DNA from: Phycisphaerales bacterium
Lineage (GTDB): Bacteria; Planctomycetota; Phycisphaerae; UBA1845
DNA length: 44,653 bases
NCBI GenBank assembly: GCA_003597935.1
Contig: QZJT01000017.1
Coordinates: 1 to 44,653, forward strand
Direction of reading: 5' to 3'
In this document: in pieces, positions 25,324-34,900 of the stretch
How the letters are laid out: each line of letters starts with the position of its first letter
How positions within the stretch are numbered: position 1 is the stretch's first letter
Position numbers and translations under genes: made by a program
The notes under the pieces: model-generated
Told to the model about the DNA's origin: nothing
Seen by the model: the letters and a program-made list of their open reading frames with translations, nothing else
Databases searched by the model: none

Positions 25324-26556
25324 TCACCCGCCGCCCGACGCCATGATGCGCCCCCAGAGCATCGACATCTGTTGCCAGACCAGGAAGACCACGAAGAGGA
25401 CGACGCCGAAGCCCGCTGCGTTCGCCGCCCAGTGGTTCCGGTGGTCGGCCAGCAGCGCGCTGCGGTTCATCACTACCAGCAGGTAGGCCGCAATGATCGG
25501 CAGGAGAACGCCGTTAGCCGCCTGGGCGAACAGGATCGCGCGCTCCGGCCGCCAGCCGAGGCATGCGAGCACCGTCCCCACCGCCAGCACGAAGCCCCAC
25601 ACCGCCCGGAACCGCGCCGACTTCATGTCCGACGGCCAGCCCAGTATCCCCCGGGTGGCGTAGGCCGCCGCCAGCGGCGCGGTGATGGCGCTGGTCAGCC
25701 CCGCCGCCCCGAAGCCGACGGCGAAGAAGTTTCGCGCCCCGCGTCCCAGCAGCGGTTCGAGCTGCGTCGCCATTGCCGCCACGTCCTGGATCGCCGTGCC
25801 CACCGGGAAGGCGGCCGCGGCCGTGATCAGGATCGCCAGCGTCACGCCCCCCCCCAAGAGCACCGCCAGGGCCGAGTCCCACCGGGCCTGGTGCAGCGCC
25901 GCGGCGCGATCGGACGCACGGCCCCATTTCTCGCGGGCGGCGCTGGCGTGCAGGAAGAGGTTGTAGGGCACGACCGTCGTGCCGATCAGCGCGATGATGG
26001 TGACGCCCGATCCTGCCGGGACGGCGGGCCGGACGCCGCGCAGGATCGCGACCAGGTCCGGGCCGCCCCGCACCGCCGTGATGATGAACACGGCGCTCAT
26101 CACGACCACCAGCGCGATCAGCACCCGTTCGATAAACACGTACCACCCCGTCGCCAGCACGACCGCCGCCGCCAGACCCACGACAATGGCCCAGGCGTTG
26201 CGCGAGGCGCCGGTCAGGATCTCCAGCGCGGAGGCCGCGCCGGTGACGTTGCCCATCTGATAGGCGGCGTTGCCGAAGGCGATGGCGGACACGACCAGAG
26301 CCACGGTCGCGCCGCGCGACGCCGGCCGGGTGAAGGTGTCGCGCAGGGCCTCACCCAACCCATGGCCGGTCACCACGCCCAGGCGGGCAGACATCTCCTG
26401 GAGAATCACGGTGGCGGCGACCGCGAAGGCAAGCGCCCAGACGAGCTGGTATCCGAACGCGGCGCCCGCCTTGCTGGCGGTGACGACGGTCCCCGGACCG
26501 ATGAAGGCGGCCGTCACCAGCAGGCCCGGGCCGATCCGCAAGCGACGCAGGTTCAT
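25324..26556 (-). CDS. Nramp-family metal transporter, non-canonical site
   Basis: 410 aa from ATG 26556, after GAGAAG. About eleven membrane helices with the Nramp order: helix 1 IGPGTVVTASKAGA (19-32), helix 6 TTVVPYNLFLHAS (193-205), and later helices rich in Gly/Ala. In canonical manganese/iron Nramps helix 1 is DPGN and helix 6 is MPH; here they are GPGT and VPY, so the metal-ligating Asp, Asn and Met are all replaced. This matches the divergent Nramp-related branch, some members of which carry magnesium, rather than MntH. The cargo cannot be fixed from sequence. No metal riboswitch was seen upstream. It lies 40 bp after the GH13 gene on the same strand. Confidence 0.85.
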   Translation of the reverse strand: MNLRRLRIGPGLLVTAAFIGPGTVVTASKAGAAFGYQLVWALAFAVAATVILQEMSARLGVVTGHGLGEALRDTFTRPASRGATVALVVSAIAFGNAAYQMGNVTGAASALEILTGASRNAWAIVVGLAAAVVLATGWYVFIERVLIALVVVMSAVFIITAVRGGPDLVAILRGVRPAVPAGSGVTIIALIGTTVVPYNLFLHASAAREKWGRASDRAAALHQARWDSALAVLLGGGVTLAILITAAAAFPVGTAIQDVAAMATQLEPLLGRGARNFFAVGFGAAGLTSAITAPLAAAYATRGILGWPSDMKSARFRAVWGFVLAVGTVLACLGWRPERAILFAQAANGVLLPIIAAYLLVVMNRSALLADHRNHWAANAAGFGVVLFVVFLVWQQMSMLWGRIMASGGG

Positions 26557-26595
26557 GGCTTCTCGCGACGACGGCGCTTGGGGCCCACACTCCAC

Positions 26596-28665
26596 CTACC
26601 ATCCGCCGTCGCCGACAGGGCCCTCCGGAACGAGCAGCAGTCGCACGCTCATAGGATCGAGGTTGAGTTCCACGAATCCATCCGGATCGGCGATGGCGCG
26701 GCTGCCGTTCACGTGCAGGTCCGGTCCCGTGGCCCGCGCGGGGCGCAATTGGGGCGCCAGGACGCCGACCAGTTCGCCTGGACCGCCCGCCTTCAACCGC
26801 ACCGTCTGATTGCGGGTGGAACAGTTGTACACCGCGATGACGGACTTGCCCGGGACTGATCGCGAAAACGCCACCACCCGTTTCTCGTCGTCCGCCATCA
26901 GCGGACGGCAATCTCCGCGCCGGATCGGCTCGTGTGCCCGCCGGAGCGTATTGAGCAGCCGCGTCAGTTGCAGGAAATCCTCACGGTACCCTTCGGGCCT
27001 GGCCCCGGAGGGTCCATCGGCCGGCCACCACGTCGGCGCACGGGCCAGCGGCGGCGAGTCGCCGGTCATGCCCACCTCTTCGCCATAGTACGTGACCGCG
27101 GCCCCCGGATAGAACGCGCGGAAGGCGGTGATCATCCGCCAGCGGTCGGCCGGATCGATCACGTCGGCTGGCTCGCTCTTGGCCTCCGGCGTCCCCTCCG
27201 CATTTTGCGACGGCGGGCGGGATGCCCGGTCGCCCGCGGGCGGGGCGGAGGCCGGGGGGGGGTCCGTGTCCCGGGAGGCCGTGTCGGTCTTCTCCGCACC
27301 GTCGATTTCGGCGTCCGGCGGCGGCTGGGCCGGCCGCGGCGCCTGAGCGAGGCGCGAGAGGATGCGATCCGTATCGGGGCTGTTGAGCAGCGTCAGCAGC
27401 GCCGCGTTCGTGCCCGGCTGGAGGGTCTTGCGATTGGCTTCCAGCTCGTTCGACATGCGGCTGGGGGGCAGGTCCATCCGGGTGTCGGCCGAGAAGAACC
27501 GGCGCATGATCCCGGCGGCCTTGAAGTTGAACACCGTGTCCAGCTCGTCGCCCAGCAGCCAGTCGCCTGGGTCCTGCCACAATTCCCCGATGATGATCGC
27601 GTTGGGGTTGTACTTCTTCACCTGTAAGTGCCAGCGCTGCCAGAACCCGTGGTCGATCTGAGCGACGCTGTCCACCCGCCATCCGTCGATGCCGTCCGAA
27701 GGGTCGCCGTCTTCGTTGGGATCCAGATAGCGGCGGCAGATGTAGAACAGGTGGTTCTCGGCCAGCGGCGACAGGCCGGTGCGCGCCCGCCGGAGAAACA
27801 CGCGGGCGCCGTTTTCCCCATCCGGCCCGTTCCACTTCACCGGCGGACCGGCCTCGGCCAGGTCGAACCAGACGGCATAGGGGGACGCGGAACCGTTGCG
27901 GCGCACGTCCTGAAACGCCCAGAAATCGGCGCTGACGCTGTTGAAGTCCACGTCCAGGACGACCTTGAATCCGGCGGCATGGGCTTCCTTGATGAACAGG
28001 AAAAACAGCTTGTCGCTTTCGGACCAGCTCCACGTTTCGGGTTCGTGCGTTTCGCCCGCGAGCTTCGCCAGGCTCCCCTTGACGGCCAGGTCGTCGTCAA
28101 CGTGCCGCCAGTCGATCGTGTGCCACTTGAACTCTCCTGCCCCGGCGAACACGTGGCTGAGGATCAAGGCGTTGAAGCCCAGATCCTTCAGGTAGGGCAG
28201 CCGCTTGCGCAAGCCCTGCAAGTCGCCGCCGTATCGAAGCTCGTCGAGGTACTGCTGGCGGGCCTCATCCACGATCTGGCCGGCTTTGGGCCACCCCTCT
28301 CCCCACGCCCGCGTACCCGGCGGGTCGTTGTCCGTTGACCCGTTCGCGAACCGCGGCACCAGCACGTAGTACCACTGGGCGTCGAACGCCCAGTCCGGAA
28401 GATCGATCAGTCGGGTGATGGGGCGGTGCTGCTTGGGTGTGGCCGGTGTGGGCGGCTCGCTCGCGACGGGTTTCTGACCATCCGTCGGCGGCTCGGCCTG
28501 GGGCGCATCAGCGGGGCGGGGAGTCGGAGCTTCCGTCGGCGCCGGGCGCGGCGATTCGGGCGGCGTCGAGGCGGCATTCTGAGCGCGGACCGATGCCACT
28601 GTGACCGCGGGCGCACAGGTGAGCACCAGCAACTGAGTGTAGCGGAACCAGGGTGCAGCTTTCAT
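26596..28665 (-). CDS. Secreted GH13 (alpha-amylase-family) protein with altered active site
   Basis: 689 aa with a signal peptide (about 1-28) and a Pro/Ala-rich linker to about 90. The barrel opens DWAFDAQWYYVLVPRFANG. Region II GWRVDSV gives the nucleophile D332 and its Arg, region III GELWQ gives the acid/base E361, and region IV SPDTDRILSRL gives the third acid D431. The two histidines normally conserved in GH13 are absent: region I reads DVDFNS where NH is expected, and region IV reads SPD where NHD is expected. A low-complexity insert of about 65 residues (about 445-510) interrupts the barrel's end. A beta domain closes the protein (FSRSVPGKSVIAVYNCSTRN). It may act on alpha-glucans outside the cell or be weakened or repurposed. 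Confidence 0.85.
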   Translation of the reverse strand: MKAAPWFRYTQLLVLTCAPAVTVASVRAQNAASTPPESPRPAPTEAPTPRPADAPQAEPPTDGQKPVASEPPTPATPKQHRPITRLIDLPDWAFDAQWYYVLVPRFANGSTDNDPPGTRAWGEGWPKAGQIVDEARQQYLDELRYGGDLQGLRKRLPYLKDLGFNALILSHVFAGAGEFKWHTIDWRHVDDDLAVKGSLAKLAGETHEPETWSWSESDKLFFLFIKEAHAAGFKVVLDVDFNSVSADFWAFQDVRRNGSASPYAVWFDLAEAGPPVKWNGPDGENGARVFLRRARTGLSPLAENHLFYICRRYLDPNEDGDPSDGIDGWRVDSVAQIDHGFWQRWHLQVKKYNPNAIIIGELWQDPGDWLLGDELDTVFNFKAAGIMRRFFSADTRMDLPPSRMSNELEANRKTLQPGTNAALLTLLNSPDTDRILSRLAQAPRPAQPPPDAEIDGAEKTDTASRDTDPPPASAPPAGDRASRPPSQNAEGTPEAKSEPADVIDPADRWRMITAFRAFYPGAAVTYYGEEVGMTGDSPPLARAPTWWPADGPSGARPEGYREDFLQLTRLLNTLRRAHEPIRRGDCRPLMADDEKRVVAFSRSVPGKSVIAVYNCSTRNQTVRLKAGGPGELVGVLAPQLRPARATGPDLHVNGSRAIADPDGFVELNLDPMSVRLLLVPEGPVGDGGW

Positions 28666-28769
28666 CGCACGAGTGCTCCGGAAGAAACGACATCCACGGG
28701 CCGTCTATACGGCGGTCCGGCGGCCGGACCGCGCCAGTGTACACGCCGTGTTCGGCTCGCCAAGCGCCG

Positions 28770-28850
28770 CCCGCCATGAATGGCGGGGCTCGGGGTCTGG
28801 ACCGGGTCGCCGTTCGACCTGCTCCGCCGGGCATGAATGCCGGGGCTCTG
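28770..28850. repeat. Two tandem hairpins of a second REP-like family
   Basis: CCGCCATGAATGGCGGGGCT (28771-28790) and CGGGCATGAATGCCGGGGCT (28829-28848) share the pattern stem-ATGAAT-stem-GGGCT, 58 bases apart. They lie between the divergent GH13 and MBL genes. Confidence 0.7.
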
Positions 28851-28908
28851 GGCGGCATCTATGCGCTGCCACTGGACGGCGCCCCGACGTCGGGCTTAAG
28901 GTCTGTCT

Positions 28909-29889
28909 GTGGCCCGGCTGGTGTACAAGACGATCGAGGGGATCAAGCTGCAAGCGTTCTCGGTGGCGGGGGAGGAGTCCGTCATCGTCCTGCCGGAGCA
29001 CAACGTGTGCTTCGACCCCGGCCGGGCGCCGCGGGAGACCATTCCGATCGACAACATGTGCCTCACGCACGGCCACATGGACCACGCGGCCGGGGTGGCG
29101 TATTACTTCTCCCAGCGCACCTTCGTCGGGATCGCTCCGGGGCGGGTGATCTGCCACCGCGAGATCGCCCAGCACATTCAGCGTCTGATGGCGGTGTGGG
29201 CGGACATCGAGCGGCACCCGTCGCCGGGCGTCGTGTACGGCGTCGATCCGCTGGAAGACGTGCAGATCCGCCGCGGATTGCTGCTGAGGCCGTTCGAGGT
29301 CAACCACACGGCCGGGGCGCTGGGGTATACGCTGGTGGACGTGCGGCGCAAGCTCAAGCCCGAGCTGTCGGGCAAGACCGGTCCGGAACTGGTCGCGCTC
29401 AAGAAGCAGGGGATCGAGATCGAGAACGTGGTCGAGGTCCCGGTGCTCACCTGCACCGGCGACACGGCCGTGGGGCGATGGATGGACCTGGACTTCGTGC
29501 GTGGGACCGGCGTGCTGCTGGTCGAGTGTACGTTTTTCGAGCCGGAGCACCGCGAGCGGGCCCGCGCCGGGCGGCACATACACGTCTGCGACGTGCCGGC
29601 GATCATGGAGGCGGCGCCCGCCGCCCGGGTGGTGCTGACCCACATGACCCGGCGCACCGATCCGCGCTGGGCCAGGCAGACGCTGGAGCAACTGGTCAAA
29701 CCCGCGGACATGGAGCGGATCTCGTTTCTGATGGAGCGCGATCGCCACTCGTCCGGACGTCACGCACGGCAGGACTCGGCCCGTCAGGGGGATTCCAAGT
29801 CCGACCGGGCGCGGTTGGATGGGGCACAGTCGCCCCAGCGTCCGGATGCCCGGGACGGCGACGTCCGGGAAGTGTGCTCTGATGGATGA
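28909..29889 (+). CDS. MBL-fold metallohydrolase (RNase Z-like)
   Basis: 326 aa from GTG 28909, with AAGG upstream. The metal-binding motif is LTHGHMDHAAG (H54, H56, D58, H59), with later ligands in VNHTAG, TCTGDTA and VLTHMTRR. Overall order and the C-terminal THMTRR block resemble RNase Z and its relatives, which cut the 3' trailer of tRNA precursors. Since tRNA genes in this lineage can lack CCA, such an activity would be useful, but other MBL enzymes share the fold. The last 40 residues are charged and low complexity, and the end overlaps the next gene by 8 bp, so the two are translationally coupled. Confidence 0.8.
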   Translation: MARLVYKTIEGIKLQAFSVAGEESVIVLPEHNVCFDPGRAPRETIPIDNMCLTHGHMDHAAGVAYYFSQRTFVGIAPGRVICHREIAQHIQRLMAVWADIERHPSPGVVYGVDPLEDVQIRRGLLLRPFEVNHTAGALGYTLVDVRRKLKPELSGKTGPELVALKKQGIEIENVVEVPVLTCTGDTAVGRWMDLDFVRGTGVLLVECTFFEPEHRERARAGRHIHVCDVPAIMEAAPAARVVLTHMTRRTDPRWARQTLEQLVKPADMERISFLMERDRHSSGRHARQDSARQGDSKSDRARLDGAQSPQRPDARDGDVREVCSDG

Positions 29890-30304
29890 TCACAACGCCA
29901 CCGTGTGTGAACTTCGCCGGATCGTGGACGACTTCGTAGCCGCCCGCGAGTGGCGCCGTTTCCATGATCCCAAGAACCTGGCCTGCTCGATCCTGATCGA
30001 GGCGGGCGAGCTGATGGAACACTTCCAGTGGCTGCGCACGGATGAACTGGCCGCCGTGCGCCACGACGACCGGAGAATGGCGGCCATCCGCGAGGAACTC
30101 GCCGACGTATTCGCCTACGTCCTTTCCTTCGCGGAGGCGATGGGCGTCGACCTGACGCAGGCGCTGGTCGACAAGATACGAAAGAACGAACTGAAATATC
30201 CGGTGGAGGAGTACCGCGGACGATACGGTAAAGATGACGCGGCCCCCCCTTATGAGGACGATCCGAACCTGGCAAGACGCCGGGAAGAGCCACGTGGAGC
30301 GTGA
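29882..30304 (+). CDS. MazG-like nucleotide pyrophosphohydrolase
   Basis: 140 aa from ATG 29882. The all-alpha NTP-PPase motif is present: ILIEAGELMEHFQW (EAGE...), then REELADVFAYVLSF (EELAD), which together give the E-x-x-E ... E-x-x-D metal site. The size and the RFHDPKNLACS and KYPVEEYRGRYGK ends match the dCTPase/RS21-C6 group, which hydrolyses (d)NTPs to NMP and PPi, often to clear modified or excess nucleotides. It sits in a tight operon between an MBL hydrolase and a DNA adenine methylase. Confidence 0.88.
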   Translation: MDDHNATVCELRRIVDDFVAAREWRRFHDPKNLACSILIEAGELMEHFQWLRTDELAAVRHDDRRMAAIREELADVFAYVLSFAEAMGVDLTQALVDKIRKNELKYPVEEYRGRYGKDDAAPPYEDDPNLARRREEPRGA

Positions 30305-30305
30305 A

Positions 30306-31478
30306 GTGAGCGAATCTGCACGCTTGTCGACCGCCGTCAGCGAGGGACGTCAACTCGGTTTGGGGGCGGACGATCCCATGGCCGAAGCCCCAGACTACCT
30401 GTCGCGGCAGTTGCTCACGTACATCGGGAACAAGCGCGCACTTCTGGGGCACATCGGTCGCGCGGTCGACCGGGTCAAGCGTCGGCTCGACAAGCGGCGC
30501 ATACGGGTTTTCGACGCGTTCAGCGGCTCAGGAGTGGTGTCGCGGTTCCTCAAGGCTCACGCCTCGCTGCTCATCAGCAACGACCTCGAGGACTACGCAG
30601 CCGTCACGGCACGCTGCTACCTGCGGAACCGGAGCACGATCGACCTGCCGGCACTCTCCCGAATGGTCGCCGATTTCAACGCGAGAATACTGACGGAGTC
30701 GATGGCTCCCGGATTCATCGAGGAGCTGTATGCCCCGCGGGATGAGAACAACATCACATACGAAGACCGGGTGTTCTTCACCAAGGACAACGCACGGCGC
30801 CTCGACGGGTACCGACGCCTGATCGACACCGCGCCATCGGACGTGAGGGAACTCCTTCTCGGCCCGCTGCTGAGTGAGGCGTCCATCCACGCGAACACGG
30901 CTGGTGTCTTCAAGGGGTTTTACAAGAATCGGAAGACGGGAGTCGGTCAATTCGGAGGAAGCGGCTCCGATGCGTTATTCCGCATACGCGGCGGAATCCG
31001 ACTGGACGTTCCGGTCCTGAGCAACTTCGAATGCGAGTATCAGGTTTACCAGGAAAACGCGAACGCGCTTGCATTGAAGCTGGGGGCGCTCGATCTGGCC
31101 TACATCGATCCACCGTATAACCAGCATCCCTACGGGTCGAACTACTTCATGCTCAATCTTCTCGTTCACTACGAGCGCCCGCGCCACGTGAGCCGTGTGT
31201 CAGGAATACCCACGAACTGGCGACGCTCAGGCTACAACGTCCGAGCCAGGTCTTTGCCGCTGCTCAGTCAGCTCCTGGAGGGAATCGACGCGCCTTTCCT
31301 GTTGATCTCCTTCAACAACGAAGGATTCGTATCACGCGCACAGTTGCGCTCGCTGTTGGATACTTTGGGGTCCGTCGAGACGATCGACGTCTCGTACAAT
31401 GCCTTCCGCGGCAGCCGCAACTTCAACAACAGGCCCATACACGTAACTGAACAGTTGTTTCTGGTTGAGAGACGGTAA
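30306..31478 (+). CDS. D12-class DNA adenine-N6 methyltransferase
   Basis: 390 aa from GTG 30306, with GGAG seven bases upstream and one base after the previous stop. An ATG at 30378 gives 366 aa; one at 30234 would overlap the previous gene by 71 bp. SAM-binding motif LLTYIGNKRAL is followed by FDAFSGSG (FSGSG 72-76), and the catalytic motif is YIDPPYNQHPYG (DPPY 268-271), the Dam/D12 layout. No restriction endonuclease is adjacent, so it is an orphan methylase or the remains of a restriction-modification system. Codon use is less GC-rich than in its neighbours, which suggests it was acquired. Confidence 0.87.
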   Translation: MSESARLSTAVSEGRQLGLGADDPMAEAPDYLSRQLLTYIGNKRALLGHIGRAVDRVKRRLDKRRIRVFDAFSGSGVVSRFLKAHASLLISNDLEDYAAVTARCYLRNRSTIDLPALSRMVADFNARILTESMAPGFIEELYAPRDENNITYEDRVFFTKDNARRLDGYRRLIDTAPSDVRELLLGPLLSEASIHANTAGVFKGFYKNRKTGVGQFGGSGSDALFRIRGGIRLDVPVLSNFECEYQVYQENANALALKLGALDLAYIDPPYNQHPYGSNYFMLNLLVHYERPRHVSRVSGIPTNWRRSGYNVRARSLPLLSQLLEGIDAPFLLISFNNEGFVSRAQLRSLLDTLGSVETIDVSYNAFRGSRNFNNRPIHVTEQLFLVERR

Positions 31479-31675
31479 TGGCCGCCCCAGGCGCCGGAGC
31501 GGACGCGGGGGGAGGCGGAGTTTTCTGATCCCGGTCCGGGGGCCGGTCGGGCGGCCTGACGGTCCAGCGCACATCGCTGGCGCGGCGTCATGGGTTCGGC
31601 AGAAGCGGGTGCATCGCCGCGCGGCCGGGCCGCCGATCGCGCACTCCAACTGACCGTGCGCCATCATGCGCGGCC

Positions 31676-31712
31676 CGCGAGCCGCGGGCTTCAGCCCGCG
31701 CGGACGTGCCGA
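31676..31712 (-). repeat. REP-family palindrome, reverse orientation
   Basis: CGAGCCGCGGGCTTCAGCCC followed by GCGCGGACG is the reverse complement of the REP unit in the 2493-2960 array. Apart from this and a possible -10 box near 31880, the gap 31479-31966 shows nothing recognisable. Confidence 0.7.
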
Positions 31713-31879
31713 CTTCGCATCGGTCACCCATCGCGCACGGTGATATGGAACCTCAGCCCGCCGCGCGGTCCTGCCACGGACCACCCACCGGTGGCATCAC
31801 GCAGGACGCGCCCGGCTCATGGCGGTTCCGCCCGTGAACTGGAACCGAACGCTCCTCTGGTGTGTCAAAGAGCAGGGAC

Positions 31880-31885
31880 TATGAT
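31880..31885 (+). promoter_or_regulatory. Possible -10 box for the giant-protein operon
   Basis: TATGAT at 31880-31885, 81 bases before the GTG start at 31967. A good -35 at 16-18 bases upstream is lacking, so this is tentative. Confidence 0.3.
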
Positions 31886-31966
31886 CCGCCCTGGCTGGGC
31901 GGGGCCCGGCCCCACGCGAACGTCCGGTCCACGGGGTCTGGCGGCCCGCCAACGAGGTACGCATTC

Positions 31967-34900
31967 GTGTCCAATCCCACCGTCCGCCTGCCGATCCTGT
32001 TGTGTGCAGCTCTGGTCCTTTCGTGGCCCGCCGTTCCCGGCCGCGCTGCGTATGAATCACCCGGCCGCGCCGCAGACGAACCGCCCGAACGCGCCGACGC
32101 CGACGCCGGGAAGCTGCAGGAAAAGACCGTTTATATCCCCTACGACAGGCTGCGGGAGATCTTCGAGCGCGAGGGCCGCGGCGTCTATCTGCCCTATGAG
32201 GAGTTTCAGGAACTCTGGCGGGCGGCCGCGGCGGCGAAGCGCCCCCCGCCGGAAACCTCGCCGCCGGTCGAAGCGCTCGTCTCGCAGATCCTCAGCGAGG
32301 CGACCGTCTCGCGCGACGTAGTGCAGGTGCGGGCGACGGTCAGCATCGACCTGCTGACCGACGGCTGGCACGAGATCCCGCTTCGGCTCGCCGATGCGGC
32401 GGTCACCTCCGCGGTCCTCGACGACCGGCCGGCGCGGCTGGTGAGCGATCGTGCCGGCGGCCACCGCCTGCTGATCGAGAAGAGGCCGGGCGACCCCGAG
32501 CGGATCGAGTTGTCGCTGGAATACGCGAAGGCCTTCACCCGGTCGCCGGGGCGGAACAGCGTCTCGTTCGACGCGCCGCAGGCGCCGATAAACCGCTGGC
32601 AGGTGCGGATCCCCGAAACCGGGGTGAAGATCGACATCCACCCGATGATCGCCGCCACGCAGGCGCCGGCCGAAGGCGCCGAGGGCACGCCCGAAGAGGG
32701 AACGGCCGTGCTGGCCTTCGTGGGGGCGGCGCCGTCCGTGCAGATCGACTGGACGCTGCCGGCCGAAGGCGCAACGGGCCTGAAGGCGCTGATCGGCGTG
32801 CAGACGGTCCAGCGGGTGTGGATCCATGAGGGGGTGGTGCGCACACAGGCGCAACTCACCTATGACATCCGGCGCGGCGCCGTGGACCGGCTGAGCCTGG
32901 AGGCGCCCGCCGATCAGAAGGTCGTCAGCGTCTACGACGCCAACGTCCGCCAGTGGTCCGTCGAGCCGGCCGGGGACGTGCAGCTCATCAGCGTGGAACT
33001 GTTCGAACCCAGCCAGGCGACGCAGGAAGTATCGGTCGAACTGGAGCGCTTCATCGACTTCAGCACCGGCCAGACGCTCACCGCGCCGGTGGTTCGCGCG
33101 TTGGACGCAGGACGGCAGCAGGGGCTGGTGGGCGTGGGCGTCGCGGAGGGGCTGCGGGCCGAGCCGGTCCGGTGGACGGGCCTGATGCAGATCGACGCGG
33201 CGGAGATGCCCAAGCCGTCAGGCGCAGGCGCGGCGGCCGGGCCGTGGGCGCTGAGCTTCCGCTTCGCGAGCGTCCCGTTCGACCTGGCGCTGAAGGTCGA
33301 GAAGATCGAACCGCGCATCACCGTCGACGCACTCGCGGAAGTGCGGCTGGAACCGCACGGGATCACCGGCGAGTTCCAGGCGATCTTCACGATCGAAAAG
33401 GCGGGAATCTTCAGCCTGGAATTCGAGCTTCCCGCGGGCTACACACTGTCCGGCGTCCGCGGTATCTCGGCGCAGGGGGTGACGCCGGTGGTGGTGGAAA
33501 GCCGCCAGGTCTCGGCCGGCGACCCGCCGCGGCTGACGGTCAACCTCTCGCGGCGGGCCATCGGCCGCGCCGGCTGCGCGGTCTCGCTCTTTCGCGCGCT
33601 CGATGAGGCGGACCTGCGCACGCCTACGGGCAGGTCGATCGACGTCCCCATCGCCATCCCGAGGGTCGTCGATTCCCGGCTCGAGCGCACGTCCGGCCGC
33701 CTCATCGTCGGCACGCCGGAGAGCCTGCGGGCCAGCCCGATGAACGCTTCCGGGCTGCGGACGATCCCGGCGGCCGAAGCACTGGCCGAACGCACCGCCG
33801 CCCCGACGAAGGAAGTTGCGGAAGGATCGCTGACGTATTCGTTCGCCGACGAACCCGTCGCGCTGACGCTGCGGGTCGAGCGGCGCAAGCCTTACGTCAC
33901 GGCGCGACAGTTCCTGTTCGCCCGGATCGAGCCGGGCGTAGTGAAGTACGATGCGAGCTTTCTGTATGACATCCGCTACAGCGACGTGGAGTCGCTCCGG
34001 ATCGACGTTCCCAGCGACCTGGTCGGCCGCATCCAGTGCGATACGAAGGGCGTCCGTGAGTCGGTGATCGAGCCGGCGCCGAACGACCTGGCCCAGGGCT
34101 TCACCGCCTTGCGCCTGCGTCACGACGCCCGGTTCGCCCGCAACGCCGTCGTCAAGTTCTCCTGGGAAACAAAGCTCGAATCGCTCGACGTGGGCGAAAG
34201 CCGCGACTTTGCCATTCCCCGACTCAAAGCGATGGAGGTCGATCGGGCGTGGGGGCAGATCGCGCTGGCCAAGGCGGAGACGATCGACGTCCGCCCCGCC
34301 GGTGGGCCGGAAGCGGCGGCGACGGGGCTGCGCCCTATCGATCCGCGGCACGACCTGATGGACGGCATAGCCTCGATCGCCGCCGACGCCGCCCGGGCGT
34401 TCGAGTTCCACCAAGACTGGTCGCTGGTGGTCACCGCCACGCGCTACAAGCTGGAGGAGGTGAAACGGACCAGCATCGAACGGGCACTCCTCCGCATGGT
34501 GGTCACGCGCGGCGGACAGGTTTCGGTGCAGGCGCTGTATCGCCTCCGCAGCGCCCATCAGCGTCTGGCGCTCAAGATGCCGGGCGGCGTCGAGTTCGAT
34601 ACCGATCCGGTGCGGATCAACGGCCGTCCGGTTTCGCTGGAGCGCGGCCAGGCCGATGAGTACTTCGTGCCGCTGGGCGGGCAGGACCCAGACGTGCCGT
34701 TTCTGCTCGAAGTCCGTTACACCCAGCCGCGGGGCGGAACTCGATTCAGCCCGCCGGTGTTCCCGTCCGAACCGGCGGTGCAGAAGGTTTGTGTGACGGC
34801 TTATCTGCCGCCCGAGCGGGTATTCCTCGGCTCGATGGGGCCGTGGACGGATGAACTGCGGTGGGAGTGGCGCTACTGGCGAGGATTCGTGCCCAGGCCG

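Noticed and set aside
26557-26595. Metal riboswitch upstream of the Nramp gene
   Set aside because: Only 39 bases separate it from the upstream gene, and no such fold is visible.
23983-26859. 958-codon plus-strand frame opposite the M16 and Nramp genes
   Set aside because: Antisense to two well-supported protein families; composition is His/Arg/Gly-rich, typical of a GC-rich shadow.
31590-32321. 243-codon plus-strand frame before and over the first giant gene
   Set aside because: It crosses a REP element and overlaps the signal peptide region of the giant in another frame; the product is Pro/Arg-rich.
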